NCBI RefSeq assembly: GCF_002101595.1
Contig: NZ_LQOM01000004.1
Span: 1-46,806 of the forward strand
Reading direction: 5' to 3'
Length of the DNA stretch: 46,806 bases
Source: Mycobacterium celatum
GTDB lineage: Bacteria; Actinomycetota; Actinomycetes; Mycobacteriales; Mycobacteriaceae
Below are positions 24,808-31,958 of this stretch, piece by piece. Numbering within the stretch: position 1 is the first letter of the stretch; every line of letters begins with the position of its first letter. A model generated the notes under the pieces. The model saw nothing but the letters and a program-made list of their open reading frames with translations, had not been told where the DNA came from and did no database searches. Made by a program: the position numbers and the translations under genes.

Positions 24808-25437
24808 CTATCGAACGTCTGGCTCCTTGCTCAATCTCGGCGCGGCCACTGGCGGGACGATCTCGACGTGCCGCAAGTGCATTCGGCCGCGGGACCCCAC
24901 CATGGCGGCTAGCAGACGCCCGACGTCGTGCGGCACCGCCCGACTTCCGACCGGTGCCGAGCGGATCAGCGAGGCTCGCACGCCGGTGCCGACGAATTCG
25001 GCGTCCAGCGCCGACATCCACGTGTCCAGGTCTCGCCGCGCCCCGCACGGCGGCGCCCCGAAGAGCTCGGGGCCTACCAGGATCACGTCGCCCTGCCCCG
25101 CGTCAACCATCGGTGGAATGAGTTGTGCCGCAAGGTGTTGCGCACCGATCCAAGAGCCGTCGGTGAGACCGGCGCCCGTGACCAACACGTCAGCCTCGCC
25201 GATCAGATAGCGTGCGGCCTCGACGAATCGGTCGATCGAGGAGGTGTCGGCCAGATCCAGCTGGGCCGCGAACGCCGCCGCGCCGCACGCCCGCAACCGG
25301 GCAGCCAGCCGCTCACAGACGTCGGCGCGGCGGGCGCCCATCAGCACCAGGTCGCCGCGGCGGGCCAGTCGCGCAGCGGTCGCGAGCGCGACGGGCGACG
25401 CGGCCTCGGTGACCACTACGGCGCGAAACTCGGTCAT
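24808..25437 (-). CDS. Degenerate short-chain dehydrogenase-like protein
   Basis: The 209-residue protein follows the SDR layout but lacks the catalytic machinery. The N-terminal glycine motif reads VVVTEAASPVALATAARLARRG instead of TGxxxGxG, the central motif is VLVTGAGL, and where Tyr-x3-Lys is expected the sequence is PCGARRD (Cys and Arg). The later GVRASLIRSAPVGS matches the usual GIRVNxIxPG region. It is also shorter than normal (about 250). It may be a regulatory or structural SDR, or a decaying gene. ATG at 25437 is the best start; the Shine-Dalgarno is weak. Its stop is 3 nt from the end of the convergent thioesterase gene, and an operator-like copy lies upstream. Confidence 0.72.
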   Translation of the reverse strand: MTEFRAVVVTEAASPVALATAARLARRGDLVLMGARRADVCERLAARLRACGAAAFAAQLDLADTSSIDRFVEAARYLIGEADVLVTGAGLTDGSWIGAQHLAAQLIPPMVDAGQGDVILVGPELFGAPPCGARRDLDTWMSALDAEFVGTGVRASLIRSAPVGSRAVPHDVGRLLAAMVGSRGRMHLRHVEIVPPVAAPRLSKEPDVR

Positions 25438-25500
25438 GACCTGCTTGTCGTGGCTAAAATCTGGGGGTCGACAGCCGTTGACGGTGGCACCAGGCCAGCG

Positions 25501-25525
25501 TGACATTTCAACGGTATTTTGTAAA
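25501..25525. promoter_or_regulatory. Operator-like element copy 4 (TGACA-N14-TGTAAA)
   Basis: TGACA (25501-25505) and TGTAAA (25520-25525) are spaced by 14 bp as in the other copies. It lies between the divergent SDR-like gene (start 25437) and the TetR gene (start 25535). Its right half-site runs into the AAAGG Shine-Dalgarno of that TetR gene, which would suit autorepression. Confidence 0.66.
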
Positions 25526-25534
25526 GGTTCGGAT

Positions 25535-26062
25535 GTGAGCACGACGTCTGTGGGCGACACCTCCACACAGGAGCGCATCCTTGCCGCCACCGCCGAAGTG
25601 CTCGGCCGTAACGGCAAGCGCAAGCTCAGCTTGTCCGACGTCGCGACCCAGGCCGGTGTCTCCCGCCCGACGCTGTACCGCTGGTTTCCGTCGAAAGAGG
25701 ACCTGCTCTCGGCATTTTCGCGCTACGAGCGGCAAGTGTTCGACAGCGGTTTGGCCCAGGCGACGGCGGGCCTGAAGGGCGTCGACAAGCTCGACGCCGC
25801 GCTGCGCTTCATGGTCGAGTACCAGCACTCGTACACCGGTGTGCGGATGGTCGACATCGAACCCGAGCACGTCATCGCCGAGCTGTCCCGGATCATGCCG
25901 GTCATGCGGGCGGGGCTGGAGCGGCTGATGCCCGGGCCCGGCGGCGCGGTGAAGGCGGCGACGGCGATCCGGGTGGCAGTCTCGCACTACATCGTGCGAA
26001 GCGACGACGCCGACCAGTTCCTCGCCCAGCTGCGCCACGCGGTGGGCATCAGCCACCGCTAA
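25535..26062 (+). CDS. TetR-family regulator, copy B of a paralogous pair
   Basis: This 175-residue TetR regulator is the close relative of the one at 20774. The helix-turn-helix LSDVATQAGVSRPTLYRWFPSKEDLL (about 33-58) has the same recognition helix. The C-terminal domain shares LDAALRF, EYQ, AVKAATAIRVAVSHY and DQFLAQLRHAVG with copy A. The GTG at 25535 has AAAGG 7 nt upstream, and the operator-like element overlaps it, indicating autoregulation. In H37Rv this location has no such pair. The two may bind the same sites, alone or as heterodimers, with different ligands; this is inference. Confidence 0.88.
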   Translation: MSTTSVGDTSTQERILAATAEVLGRNGKRKLSLSDVATQAGVSRPTLYRWFPSKEDLLSAFSRYERQVFDSGLAQATAGLKGVDKLDAALRFMVEYQHSYTGVRMVDIEPEHVIAELSRIMPVMRAGLERLMPGPGGAVKAATAIRVAVSHYIVRSDDADQFLAQLRHAVGISHR

Positions 26063-26101
26063 TGCCCTGTTCCTCCTCGGGCCGCTTCACGGCCCGCATC
26101 G

Positions 26102-27433
26102 TCACAGGGGCGCGGGACTGAACAGCACCGCCGCGTTGAGGTAACCCGTCGGGTCGAAAGCGGCTTTGATCCTTCGCATCGCCGCGACGTCGGCCGCTTC
26201 ACGCGACATGCCGACGTAGCCGCGTTTGCGGCTACCGACCCCGTGTTCGGAGCTGACATTGCCGCCACACCTCGCGATCAACTCCATCATCGCCGCGTAG
26301 AGCGCGGCTTCCGCGTCCGATGTGCAGCGCAGCACGTTGAGATGCAGATTGCCCTCGCCGATGTGCCCGAACAGCACGGGAAGCGCATCGGGCGCATGCC
26401 GGCGGATCAGCTCGTCGGCTGCCGCGGCGAACCCGTCAACCGCCGAAAGCGGGAGGGACACATCGAACTTCAGCGGCGGGCCGTACGCACCTAGCACCTC
26501 GGCGACCGATTCCCGCACCCGCCACAGCCGCTGCTGGGCGGCCGGGTCCACGCCGACGGCCGGCTCGCTGCACATCGCCACGCCCGCCAGCGCGCCGGCC
26601 AGCCGCTCGGTCTGCTCGTGGTCGGATGCCAGCTCCACCAACAGCAGCCAGTCACCGTCTACCGGCACGGCCGCCGTGGCCCGCCTGTCGATCAACTCCA
26701 GCGCGGCAATGCCGTCGAGGTCGCGGAACAACCGCCCGGCGTCCACCAGTGCTGCCAGGTCGGAAAACCCGCACACCGCTGTCACCCGGTGCGTCGGGGT
26801 GGGGTGCAGCCGCAGATCCAGTCCGGTGATAACACCCAGGGTGCCTTCGGCGCCGACGAACAGCGCCGGCAGGTCGTAGCCGGTGTTGTCGGCCCGCACT
26901 CGGCTGTGCCGGCGCAGCACCGAGCCGTCGGGCAGCGCGACGTCCAGACCGACGACCTGCGCGCTCATGGTGCCGTATCGCACGGTGCGCAGGCCGCCGG
27001 CATTGGTGGACGCCATGCCGCCGAGCGTGGCGGTGTCACGCGCGGTGAGGTCGACGCCGAACACCAGGCCCGCGTGGGCCGCGGCGCGCTGCACCGCGGC
27101 CAGCGTTGCGCCGGCGCCCACTTCGATGCGGCGTTCGGCGGTGTCGACATCGCCGACGGCGCTGAGCCGTTCGGTGGACAGCAGCACGTCGTCGTGCTCG
27201 GGCACGGTGCCGGCCACCAGCGAGGTGCGGCCGCCCTGGATTGTGACGTGCGCTCCCGCGTCGCGGCAGATCCGCAGCACCTCGGCCACTTCGCCGGCCG
27301 ACCCCGGCCGCACGAGCGCGCTGGCCCGTCCCCGGTAGCGGCCGGTGTGGTCGACGCTGCGGCCGGCCAGCACGTCGGGGTCGGTGCTGACGTGGTGGGG
27401 GCCCACCACCCCCGCGAGGCTCGCTAGAACCAC
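26102..27433 (-). CDS. FAD-linked oxidoreductase, GlcD/VAO type (Rv0161-like)
   Basis: This 443-residue enzyme oxidises a 2-hydroxy acid or similar substrate with FAD. The N-terminal FAD-binding_4 domain (about 35-200) has ALVRPGSAGEVAEVLR, GGRTSLVAG and TLGGMASTNAGGLRTVRYG. The C-terminal FAD-oxidase domain (about 220-440) has FGHIGEGNLHLNVL and SSEHGVGSRKRGYV. All core motifs are intact. GTG at 27433 is the likely start, overlapping the acyl-CoA dehydrogenase stop by 10 nt; GTG at 27409 or 27406 is an alternative. Synteny between adhE1 and Rv0158 homologues supports Rv0161 orthology. It is probably co-transcribed with the upstream dehydrogenase. Confidence 0.88.
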   Translation of the reverse strand: MVLASLAGVVGPHHVSTDPDVLAGRSVDHTGRYRGRASALVRPGSAGEVAEVLRICRDAGAHVTIQGGRTSLVAGTVPEHDDVLLSTERLSAVGDVDTAERRIEVGAGATLAAVQRAAAHAGLVFGVDLTARDTATLGGMASTNAGGLRTVRYGTMSAQVVGLDVALPDGSVLRRHSRVRADNTGYDLPALFVGAEGTLGVITGLDLRLHPTPTHRVTAVCGFSDLAALVDAGRLFRDLDGIAALELIDRRATAAVPVDGDWLLLVELASDHEQTERLAGALAGVAMCSEPAVGVDPAAQQRLWRVRESVAEVLGAYGPPLKFDVSLPLSAVDGFAAAADELIRRHAPDALPVLFGHIGEGNLHLNVLRCTSDAEAALYAAMMELIARCGGNVSSEHGVGSRKRGYVGMSREAADVAAMRRIKAAFDPTGYLNAAVLFSPAPL

Positions 27434-29220
27434 CGCGGCTGCATCTCCAGCGTGGTGCGGTCCAGGCTTTCCAGCAGATCGAGTTGCGGTGCGGTCCTGG
27501 GTAATTCGTAGCGAAAGAAGTAGCGGGCCGCTTGGCGTTTGCCGTCGTAGAAGTCGCCGGTCTTGCCGTGGGCGGCCAGCAGTTGCTCCAGCCACATCCA
27601 GGCGATGACGATGTGGCCGAAGGCTTCGAGGTAGATTGCGCTGTTGGCCATCGCTGCCTCGATGTCTCCCGACGCGAACATCGCCGTGGTCACTGCGGTC
27701 AACCGTCGGCGCACCGCGTCCAGTTCCGCGGCGAAGCCCGCCAGGTCGCCGCCCGCCGCCTCGGCCGCAGCGATGCTCTGCCCTACCGCGTCGTTGAGGG
27801 CCAGCAGGCTGGCGCCGTTACGTTGAGTGACCTTGCGGCCCAACAAGTCCAGGCTTTGTATGCCATGGGTGCCCTCGTGGATGTGGTTCAGGCGATTGTC
27901 ACGGTAGTGCTGCTCGACGTCGTACTCGCGGGTGTAGCCGTAGCCACCGTGTACCTGGATCGCCAAGTCGTTGGCCGCCAAACACCACTGCGACGGCCAG
28001 CTCTTGGCGATGGGCGTGAGGATGTCCAGCAGCAGCGTGACGTTGTCGCGCTCTTCGGCCGACTCCGCGCTGTGCTGGAGGTCGACAAGCCTGGCGCAGT
28101 ACAGCGCCAACGCCAGCGCGCCTTCCACATAGGACTTCTGCGCCAGCAGCATCCGTTTGACGTCCGCGTGCTCGATGATCGGAATCTGCGGGACTGCCGG
28201 GTCTTTCGACGTCACCGGGCGGCCTTGGGGGCGCTCGCGGGCGTACTGCAGCGACTTGAGGTATCCGGTGTAGCCCAGCGCGATTGCGCCCATACCCACG
28301 CCGAGCCGGGCTTCGTTCATCATGGTGAACATGTAGGTGATGCCGCGGTGCGGTTCGCCGACCAGGTAGCCGACGGCCCCGGCTTCCCCGCCGGGCCGGA
28401 AGGCTCCTTCACCGAAGTTGAGGACGGTGTTGGTGATTCCGCGGTACCCCATCTTGTGGTTGAGCCCGGCCAGCACGACGTCATTGCGCTCCCCGAGCGA
28501 ACCGTCCGGCCCGACAAGGAATTTGGGCACGATGAACAGCGAGATACCCTTGGTGCCCGCCGGCCCGCCGGGGATCTTGGCCAGCACCAGATGCACGATG
28601 TTGTCGGTCAGTTCGTGTTCGCCGCCGGATATCCACATCTTCGACCCGAACAGCCGGTAGCTGCCGTCGTCGTGAGGTTCGGCGCGGGTGGTGATGTCGG
28701 CCAGCGACGATCCCGCCTGGGTTTCAGACAGGCACATGGTGCCGAAGAACCGGCCGGTCAGCATCGGCTTGACAAAGGTCGAGATCTGGTCGGCGGTACC
28801 GAATTTCGCGATCAGATTTGCGTTGGCCATCGTCAGCATGACGTAGCCGGCGGTGCTGACGTTGGCCGCCGCCAGCCAGCCGAAGCCGGCTTGCGCCACG
28901 GTCGCCGGCAGTTGCGCTCCGCCGAGTTCGGTGTCCATCGCCATGCCGAGCAGATCGGCGGCAGCGAAGGCGTCCAGCGCCTCCTTCACCTCGGGAATGA
29001 TCGTGACCGTCGCGCCGTCGAAGCCGGGCTCGTGCGCGTCACTCTTCTTGTTGTGCGGCGCGAAGTATCGGGTCGCCAACTGCTCGCACAACTCGAGCAC
29101 GTCGCAAAACGTCTCCCGGGAGTGCTCGGCAAAGCGTTCCCGCTTGGTCAGTTCCTCGACCCGCAACCACTCGAAGAGCAAGAAGTCCAGGTCTCGCCGC
29201 GAGAGCAGTGTCGACTTCAC
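27424..29220 (-). CDS. Acyl-CoA dehydrogenase, long (about 600 aa) DmdC-like subfamily
   Basis: This 598-residue FAD enzyme introduces an alpha-beta double bond into an acyl-CoA. The order is an extra N-terminal helical segment (1-50), the N domain, the middle beta domain (CLSETQAGSSLADI at 163-176, FGSKMWISGGEHE) and the C-terminal domain with the catalytic Glu449 in HEGTHGIQSLDLLGRK. A further roughly 120-residue helical extension follows. The length and HEGTHGIQ motif fit the group that includes 3-methylthiopropanoyl-CoA dehydrogenase-like proteins; the substrate cannot be assigned. The GTG start at 29220 has GGAGG 6 nt upstream. It overlaps the FAD-oxidoreductase gene by 10 nt. Confidence 0.9.
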   Translation of the reverse strand: MKSTLLSRRDLDFLLFEWLRVEELTKRERFAEHSRETFCDVLELCEQLATRYFAPHNKKSDAHEPGFDGATVTIIPEVKEALDAFAAADLLGMAMDTELGGAQLPATVAQAGFGWLAAANVSTAGYVMLTMANANLIAKFGTADQISTFVKPMLTGRFFGTMCLSETQAGSSLADITTRAEPHDDGSYRLFGSKMWISGGEHELTDNIVHLVLAKIPGGPAGTKGISLFIVPKFLVGPDGSLGERNDVVLAGLNHKMGYRGITNTVLNFGEGAFRPGGEAGAVGYLVGEPHRGITYMFTMMNEARLGVGMGAIALGYTGYLKSLQYARERPQGRPVTSKDPAVPQIPIIEHADVKRMLLAQKSYVEGALALALYCARLVDLQHSAESAEERDNVTLLLDILTPIAKSWPSQWCLAANDLAIQVHGGYGYTREYDVEQHYRDNRLNHIHEGTHGIQSLDLLGRKVTQRNGASLLALNDAVGQSIAAAEAAGGDLAGFAAELDAVRRRLTAVTTAMFASGDIEAAMANSAIYLEAFGHIVIAWMWLEQLLAAHGKTGDFYDGKRQAARYFFRYELPRTAPQLDLLESLDRTTLEMQPRWF

Positions 29221-29277
29221 CCGCGTCCTCCACCGTCGGTCTTTCGTGTCACCTCACCGTACGGAATGATGCGGCAC

Positions 29278-30177
29278 ATGGCGCAACGGGAGGACGTTTG
29301 GTTCAACTCCGGTCACGACCGGATCAGCGCGTGGCTCTACCGACCGGACGGCACCGGCGATGCGCCGCTGCTGGTGATGGCTCACGGGCTGGGCGCGGTG
29401 CGCACCATGCGGCTGGACGCCTACGCCGAACGGTTCAGCGCCGTCGGGTATGCGTGCCTGGTGTTCGACTACCGCAACTTCGGCGACAGCGAGGGCCAAC
29501 CGAGGCAGCTGCTCGACGTGGGTATGCAGTTGCAGGACTGGACCGCCGCCGTTGCCTACGGTCGCACCTTGCCTGGGATCGATGACAGCCGGATCGGCCT
29601 GTGGGGCACGTCTTTTGGCGGCGGGCACGTGATCGCCACCGCAGCGCAGCTGCCCGGCATCGCGGCCGTCGTCGCGCAATGTCCGTTCACCGACGGGATC
29701 GCCTCGGCGCGGACCCTCAGCCCGCGCGTCACCGCACGCCTCAGTGCGCTGGCGATCCGCGACCTCGTAGCGGCGCGGCTTGGCAGGGATCCGGTGATGG
29801 TCGCGACGGCAGGCATGCCGGGCGAGGTGGCGCTGATGAACGCCTCCGACGCGTATGCCGGCTATCTGCGGCTGATGCCCGACGGAGCACAGCCGCCCAA
29901 CGAGGTCGCGGCCCGGATCGGAGTCAAGATCCTGGCATATCGGCCGGGCCGGCTCACCGCGAGAATCCCGTGTCCGATCCTGTTCTGCGTCTGCGAAACC
30001 GACTCGGTGGCGCCGGCCGGCCCCACGCTGCGCTACGCCGCCAAGGCGCCCAAGGGAGAGGTCAAGCTCTATCCCGAAGGCCATTTCGCGATCTACGTCG
30101 ACGACGCCTTCGAGCGTGTCGTCGCCGACCAGATCGCGTTCCTCGACAAGCACCTGAAGGCCGGCAAGGCGAATTAA
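29278..30177 (+). CDS. Alpha/beta hydrolase (BAAT/DLH-like fold)
   Basis: The 299-residue hydrolase has a complete catalytic triad: Ser112 in the nucleophile elbow GTSFGG, Asp242 (CETDSVAP) and His269 (EGHFAIY). The oxyanion region is HGLGAVR near 36-42. No signal peptide is seen, so it is cytosolic. It likely cleaves an ester, thioester or lactone. Three closely spaced in-frame ATGs (29266, 29269, 29278) make the start uncertain; none has a good Shine-Dalgarno. It is divergent from the acyl-CoA dehydrogenase with about 50 bp between them, and there is no copy of the 25-bp operator here. The open frame extends far upstream but is antisense to the dehydrogenase. Confidence 0.88.
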   Translation: MAQREDVWFNSGHDRISAWLYRPDGTGDAPLLVMAHGLGAVRTMRLDAYAERFSAVGYACLVFDYRNFGDSEGQPRQLLDVGMQLQDWTAAVAYGRTLPGIDDSRIGLWGTSFGGGHVIATAAQLPGIAAVVAQCPFTDGIASARTLSPRVTARLSALAIRDLVAARLGRDPVMVATAGMPGEVALMNASDAYAGYLRLMPDGAQPPNEVAARIGVKILAYRPGRLTARIPCPILFCVCETDSVAPAGPTLRYAAKAPKGEVKLYPEGHFAIYVDDAFERVVADQIAFLDKHLKAGKAN

Positions 30178-30231
30178 CGGACGGTGCTCACCTGTCGCTC
30201 GGCAATTACTACCGCGCCAAAGGAGGAAGCG

Positions 30232-31041
30232 GTGACGGACAAGGTCGACTTTTCCGGGGTGCGCTGGGGTTCGGTGGAATGGACGAACCTCTGCACGCTG
30301 TACCTGCGCGCCTACGAAAGCCGTTTGGCGCAGCCGATTCTCGGTGACCGGGCGGCCGCCGACGCCGTGGACCGGATCGACTACGACTTTGCCCGCGTGC
30401 ACCGCAGGGTCCAGCCGTCAGTCTACCAGTTCTTGGTTGCGTTGCGCGCCAAGCAACTTGACGATTGGGCGGCGGACTTCCTGGACCACAATCCGGACGC
30501 CGTGGTGCTGCACCTGGGCTGCGGGCTGGATACCCGGTATCTCCGGCTGCAACCGACACAGCAATGGTTCGACGTCGACGTCCCGCAAGTCATCAGCTTG
30601 CGTCGCCAGTTGTACGACGACACCGACGGCTACCGGATGATCGGGTCCTCGGTGACCGATCCGCAATGGGTCGACCAGATACCGGCCGGCCGTCCCGGAT
30701 TGATCGTCGCCGAAGGACTGCTGATGTATCTGAGCGAGGCCGAGATACGGGCTCTGCTGCAGCGGCTGCTCGATCGCTTCGACCACGGCGAACTGCTGGC
30801 AGACCTCGAAGCGCCGTGGGCGCCGCGACTGTCCAAGATCTTCACGAAGGGGATCGTCAAATCAGGCACGCGCGACGGCCGCGAATCCAGCGAGTGGAAC
30901 CCGCGGCTGAAACTCGTCGAGATAACACCGATCGTCGACCCGGCACAGATCCCGTTGCGGCCGCAACGCGCGTTCTACCGGCTCGTCGGCGCGATCCCGG
31001 TCGTCAGGAACTTTGACCGGCTGTTTCGATTTCGGTTTTGA
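30232..31041 (+). CDS. Class I SAM-dependent methyltransferase, LCM-like
   Basis: This 269-residue protein is of the leucine carboxyl methyltransferase-like family, abundant in mycobacteria. It has the SAM-binding motif VVLHLGCGLDTRYLRL (about 88-103), the WFDVDVPQVISLRRQLY acidic loop and the EGLLMYL motif. The acceptor substrate is unknown. GTG at 30232 has a near-perfect AGGAGG 5 nt upstream. It lies 54 nt after the hydrolase on the same strand, probably in one transcript. Its 3' end overlaps the convergent TetR gene by 38 nt. Confidence 0.87.
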   Translation: MTDKVDFSGVRWGSVEWTNLCTLYLRAYESRLAQPILGDRAAADAVDRIDYDFARVHRRVQPSVYQFLVALRAKQLDDWAADFLDHNPDAVVLHLGCGLDTRYLRLQPTQQWFDVDVPQVISLRRQLYDDTDGYRMIGSSVTDPQWVDQIPAGRPGLIVAEGLLMYLSEAEIRALLQRLLDRFDHGELLADLEAPWAPRLSKIFTKGIVKSGTRDGRESSEWNPRLKLVEITPIVDPAQIPLRPQRAFYRLVGAIPVVRNFDRLFRFRF

Positions 31042-31660
31042 CCCCGAGCGGTGACTCCGCACGGATCGTCTCGTCACGGATCAGGCCGCGCAGCAGCGCG
31101 GTGCTGAACTCGGCGGCGATCTCCTGTGCCGTGCGGCGGCCGTGTGGCCGCAGCCACCGGTAGGCGCCCAGCGTCATCCCGATGTAGCCGAGTGCCAGCA
31201 CATGGGAGTCGCATTCGTAGAATTCGCCGCTGGCGATGCCGCGGTCGATGAGGCCGTGCACGTGTTCGTAGACCTGGACCTCCTTCTCCCGGACAGCCGC
31301 AACCTGCTCCTCGGTGAACCACTCGGTGATGTAGGGCTGCTCCTGGAAGTACACCGCGGCGCCTTCGGGGTTGGCGGCGATCTGGTCCAGTAGCCGGACG
31401 GTGTACTGGTACAACGCCTCGCGCGCCGAAATCGACGGGTCGTCGTGCACAGCGGCCAGCGTGCGCTCGGCCGCCTGCTGGTAGATGTCGTAGAGGATCA
31501 GCGACTTGCTGGCGTAGTAGTGATAGACCGTGGCCTTGTTCAAGCCGACCACGTCGGCGACGTCGTCCATCCGGGTACCGTGATACCCGCGTGCCGCGAA
31601 CAGCTTGGTGGCAACGGTCAGCAACTCTTCGCGGCGGGAGAGCCCGTTCTCGGATGGCAT
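31004..31660 (-). CDS. TetR-family regulator (Rv0158-like)
   Basis: The 218-residue regulator has an N-terminal DNA-binding domain (about 10-60: ATKLFAARGYHGTRMDDVADVVGLNKATVYHYYASKSLIL) and a longer C-terminal ligand-binding domain than the two cluster TetRs, to which it is not specially similar. ATG at 31660 is supported by AGGGAG 5 nt upstream; a start at 31690 is possible but has no comparable site. Position beside the Rv0157A and pnt genes matches Rv0158. A short inverted repeat 54 nt upstream (31714-31732) may be its operator. Confidence 0.88.
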   Translation of the reverse strand: MPSENGLSRREELLTVATKLFAARGYHGTRMDDVADVVGLNKATVYHYYASKSLILYDIYQQAAERTLAAVHDDPSISAREALYQYTVRLLDQIAANPEGAAVYFQEQPYITEWFTEEQVAAVREKEVQVYEHVHGLIDRGIASGEFYECDSHVLALGYIGMTLGAYRWLRPHGRRTAQEIAAEFSTALLRGLIRDETIRAESPLGVKTEIETAGQSS

Positions 31661-31713
31661 GCGTACTCCCTGTCGGCCGGCCGGGTCCACGTGCCGGTAT
31701 CAATCAACTGGTT

Positions 31714-31732
31714 AGTAGTCTAGGCAACTACT
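31714..31732. promoter_or_regulatory. Inverted repeat AGTAGT-N7-ACTACT, putative TetR operator
   Basis: Six-bp arms at 31714-31719 and 31727-31732 lie in the intergenic region between the divergent TetR gene (start 31660) and the Rv0157A-like gene (start 31801). Position and symmetry fit an autoregulatory TetR site; the assignment is inferred. It differs from the four TKACA-N14-TGTAAR elements. Confidence 0.45.
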
Positions 31733-31800
31733 GTCGCGCCGTCGTGCGATGGGACTAGACTTGCCTGGCGAACCGCGTCGTCAAGTCGAGAGGTGCTCAG

Positions 31801-31932
31801 ATGAATCCCGATCCTGACCCGAGCTACGACGTTTCCGACGAACTCGAGTTCTTCTTCAAGTACATGCCCTGGGGCTTGCGCGGCGTCGTCGACGGCAACG
31901 GCTACCCACCGCCCGCGTACCCCCCGGTCTAG
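31801..31932 (+). CDS. Small conserved protein (Rv0157A-like), 43 residues
   Basis: An ATG at 31801 with GAGAGG about 8 nt upstream opens a 43-codon frame. It has an acidic start (MNPDPDPSYDVSDELEFFF), a central KYMPWGLRGVV and a Pro/Tyr-rich tail ending PPPAYPPV. Size and position beside pntB match the small gene annotated as Rv0157A in M. tuberculosis. There is no membrane segment or known function. It is convergent with pntB, 26 nt from its stop. Confidence 0.65.
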   Translation: MNPDPDPSYDVSDELEFFFKYMPWGLRGVVDGNGYPPPAYPPV

Positions 31933-31958
31933 GCAGCGCGGGTCTCCGCGTCTGCCCG

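Noticed and set aside
27532..29277. An 881-codon plus-strand frame joining the alpha/beta hydrolase to upstream sequence
   Set aside because: The first two-thirds is antisense to the acyl-CoA dehydrogenase and resembles no protein; only the part from about 29266-29278 onward has hydrolase motifs.
29221..29277. Possible fifth copy of the TKACA-N14-TGTAAR element near the acyl-CoA dehydrogenase/hydrolase pair
   Set aside because: Only a lone GTGTCAC half-site is present; no partner half-site occurs at the right spacing.
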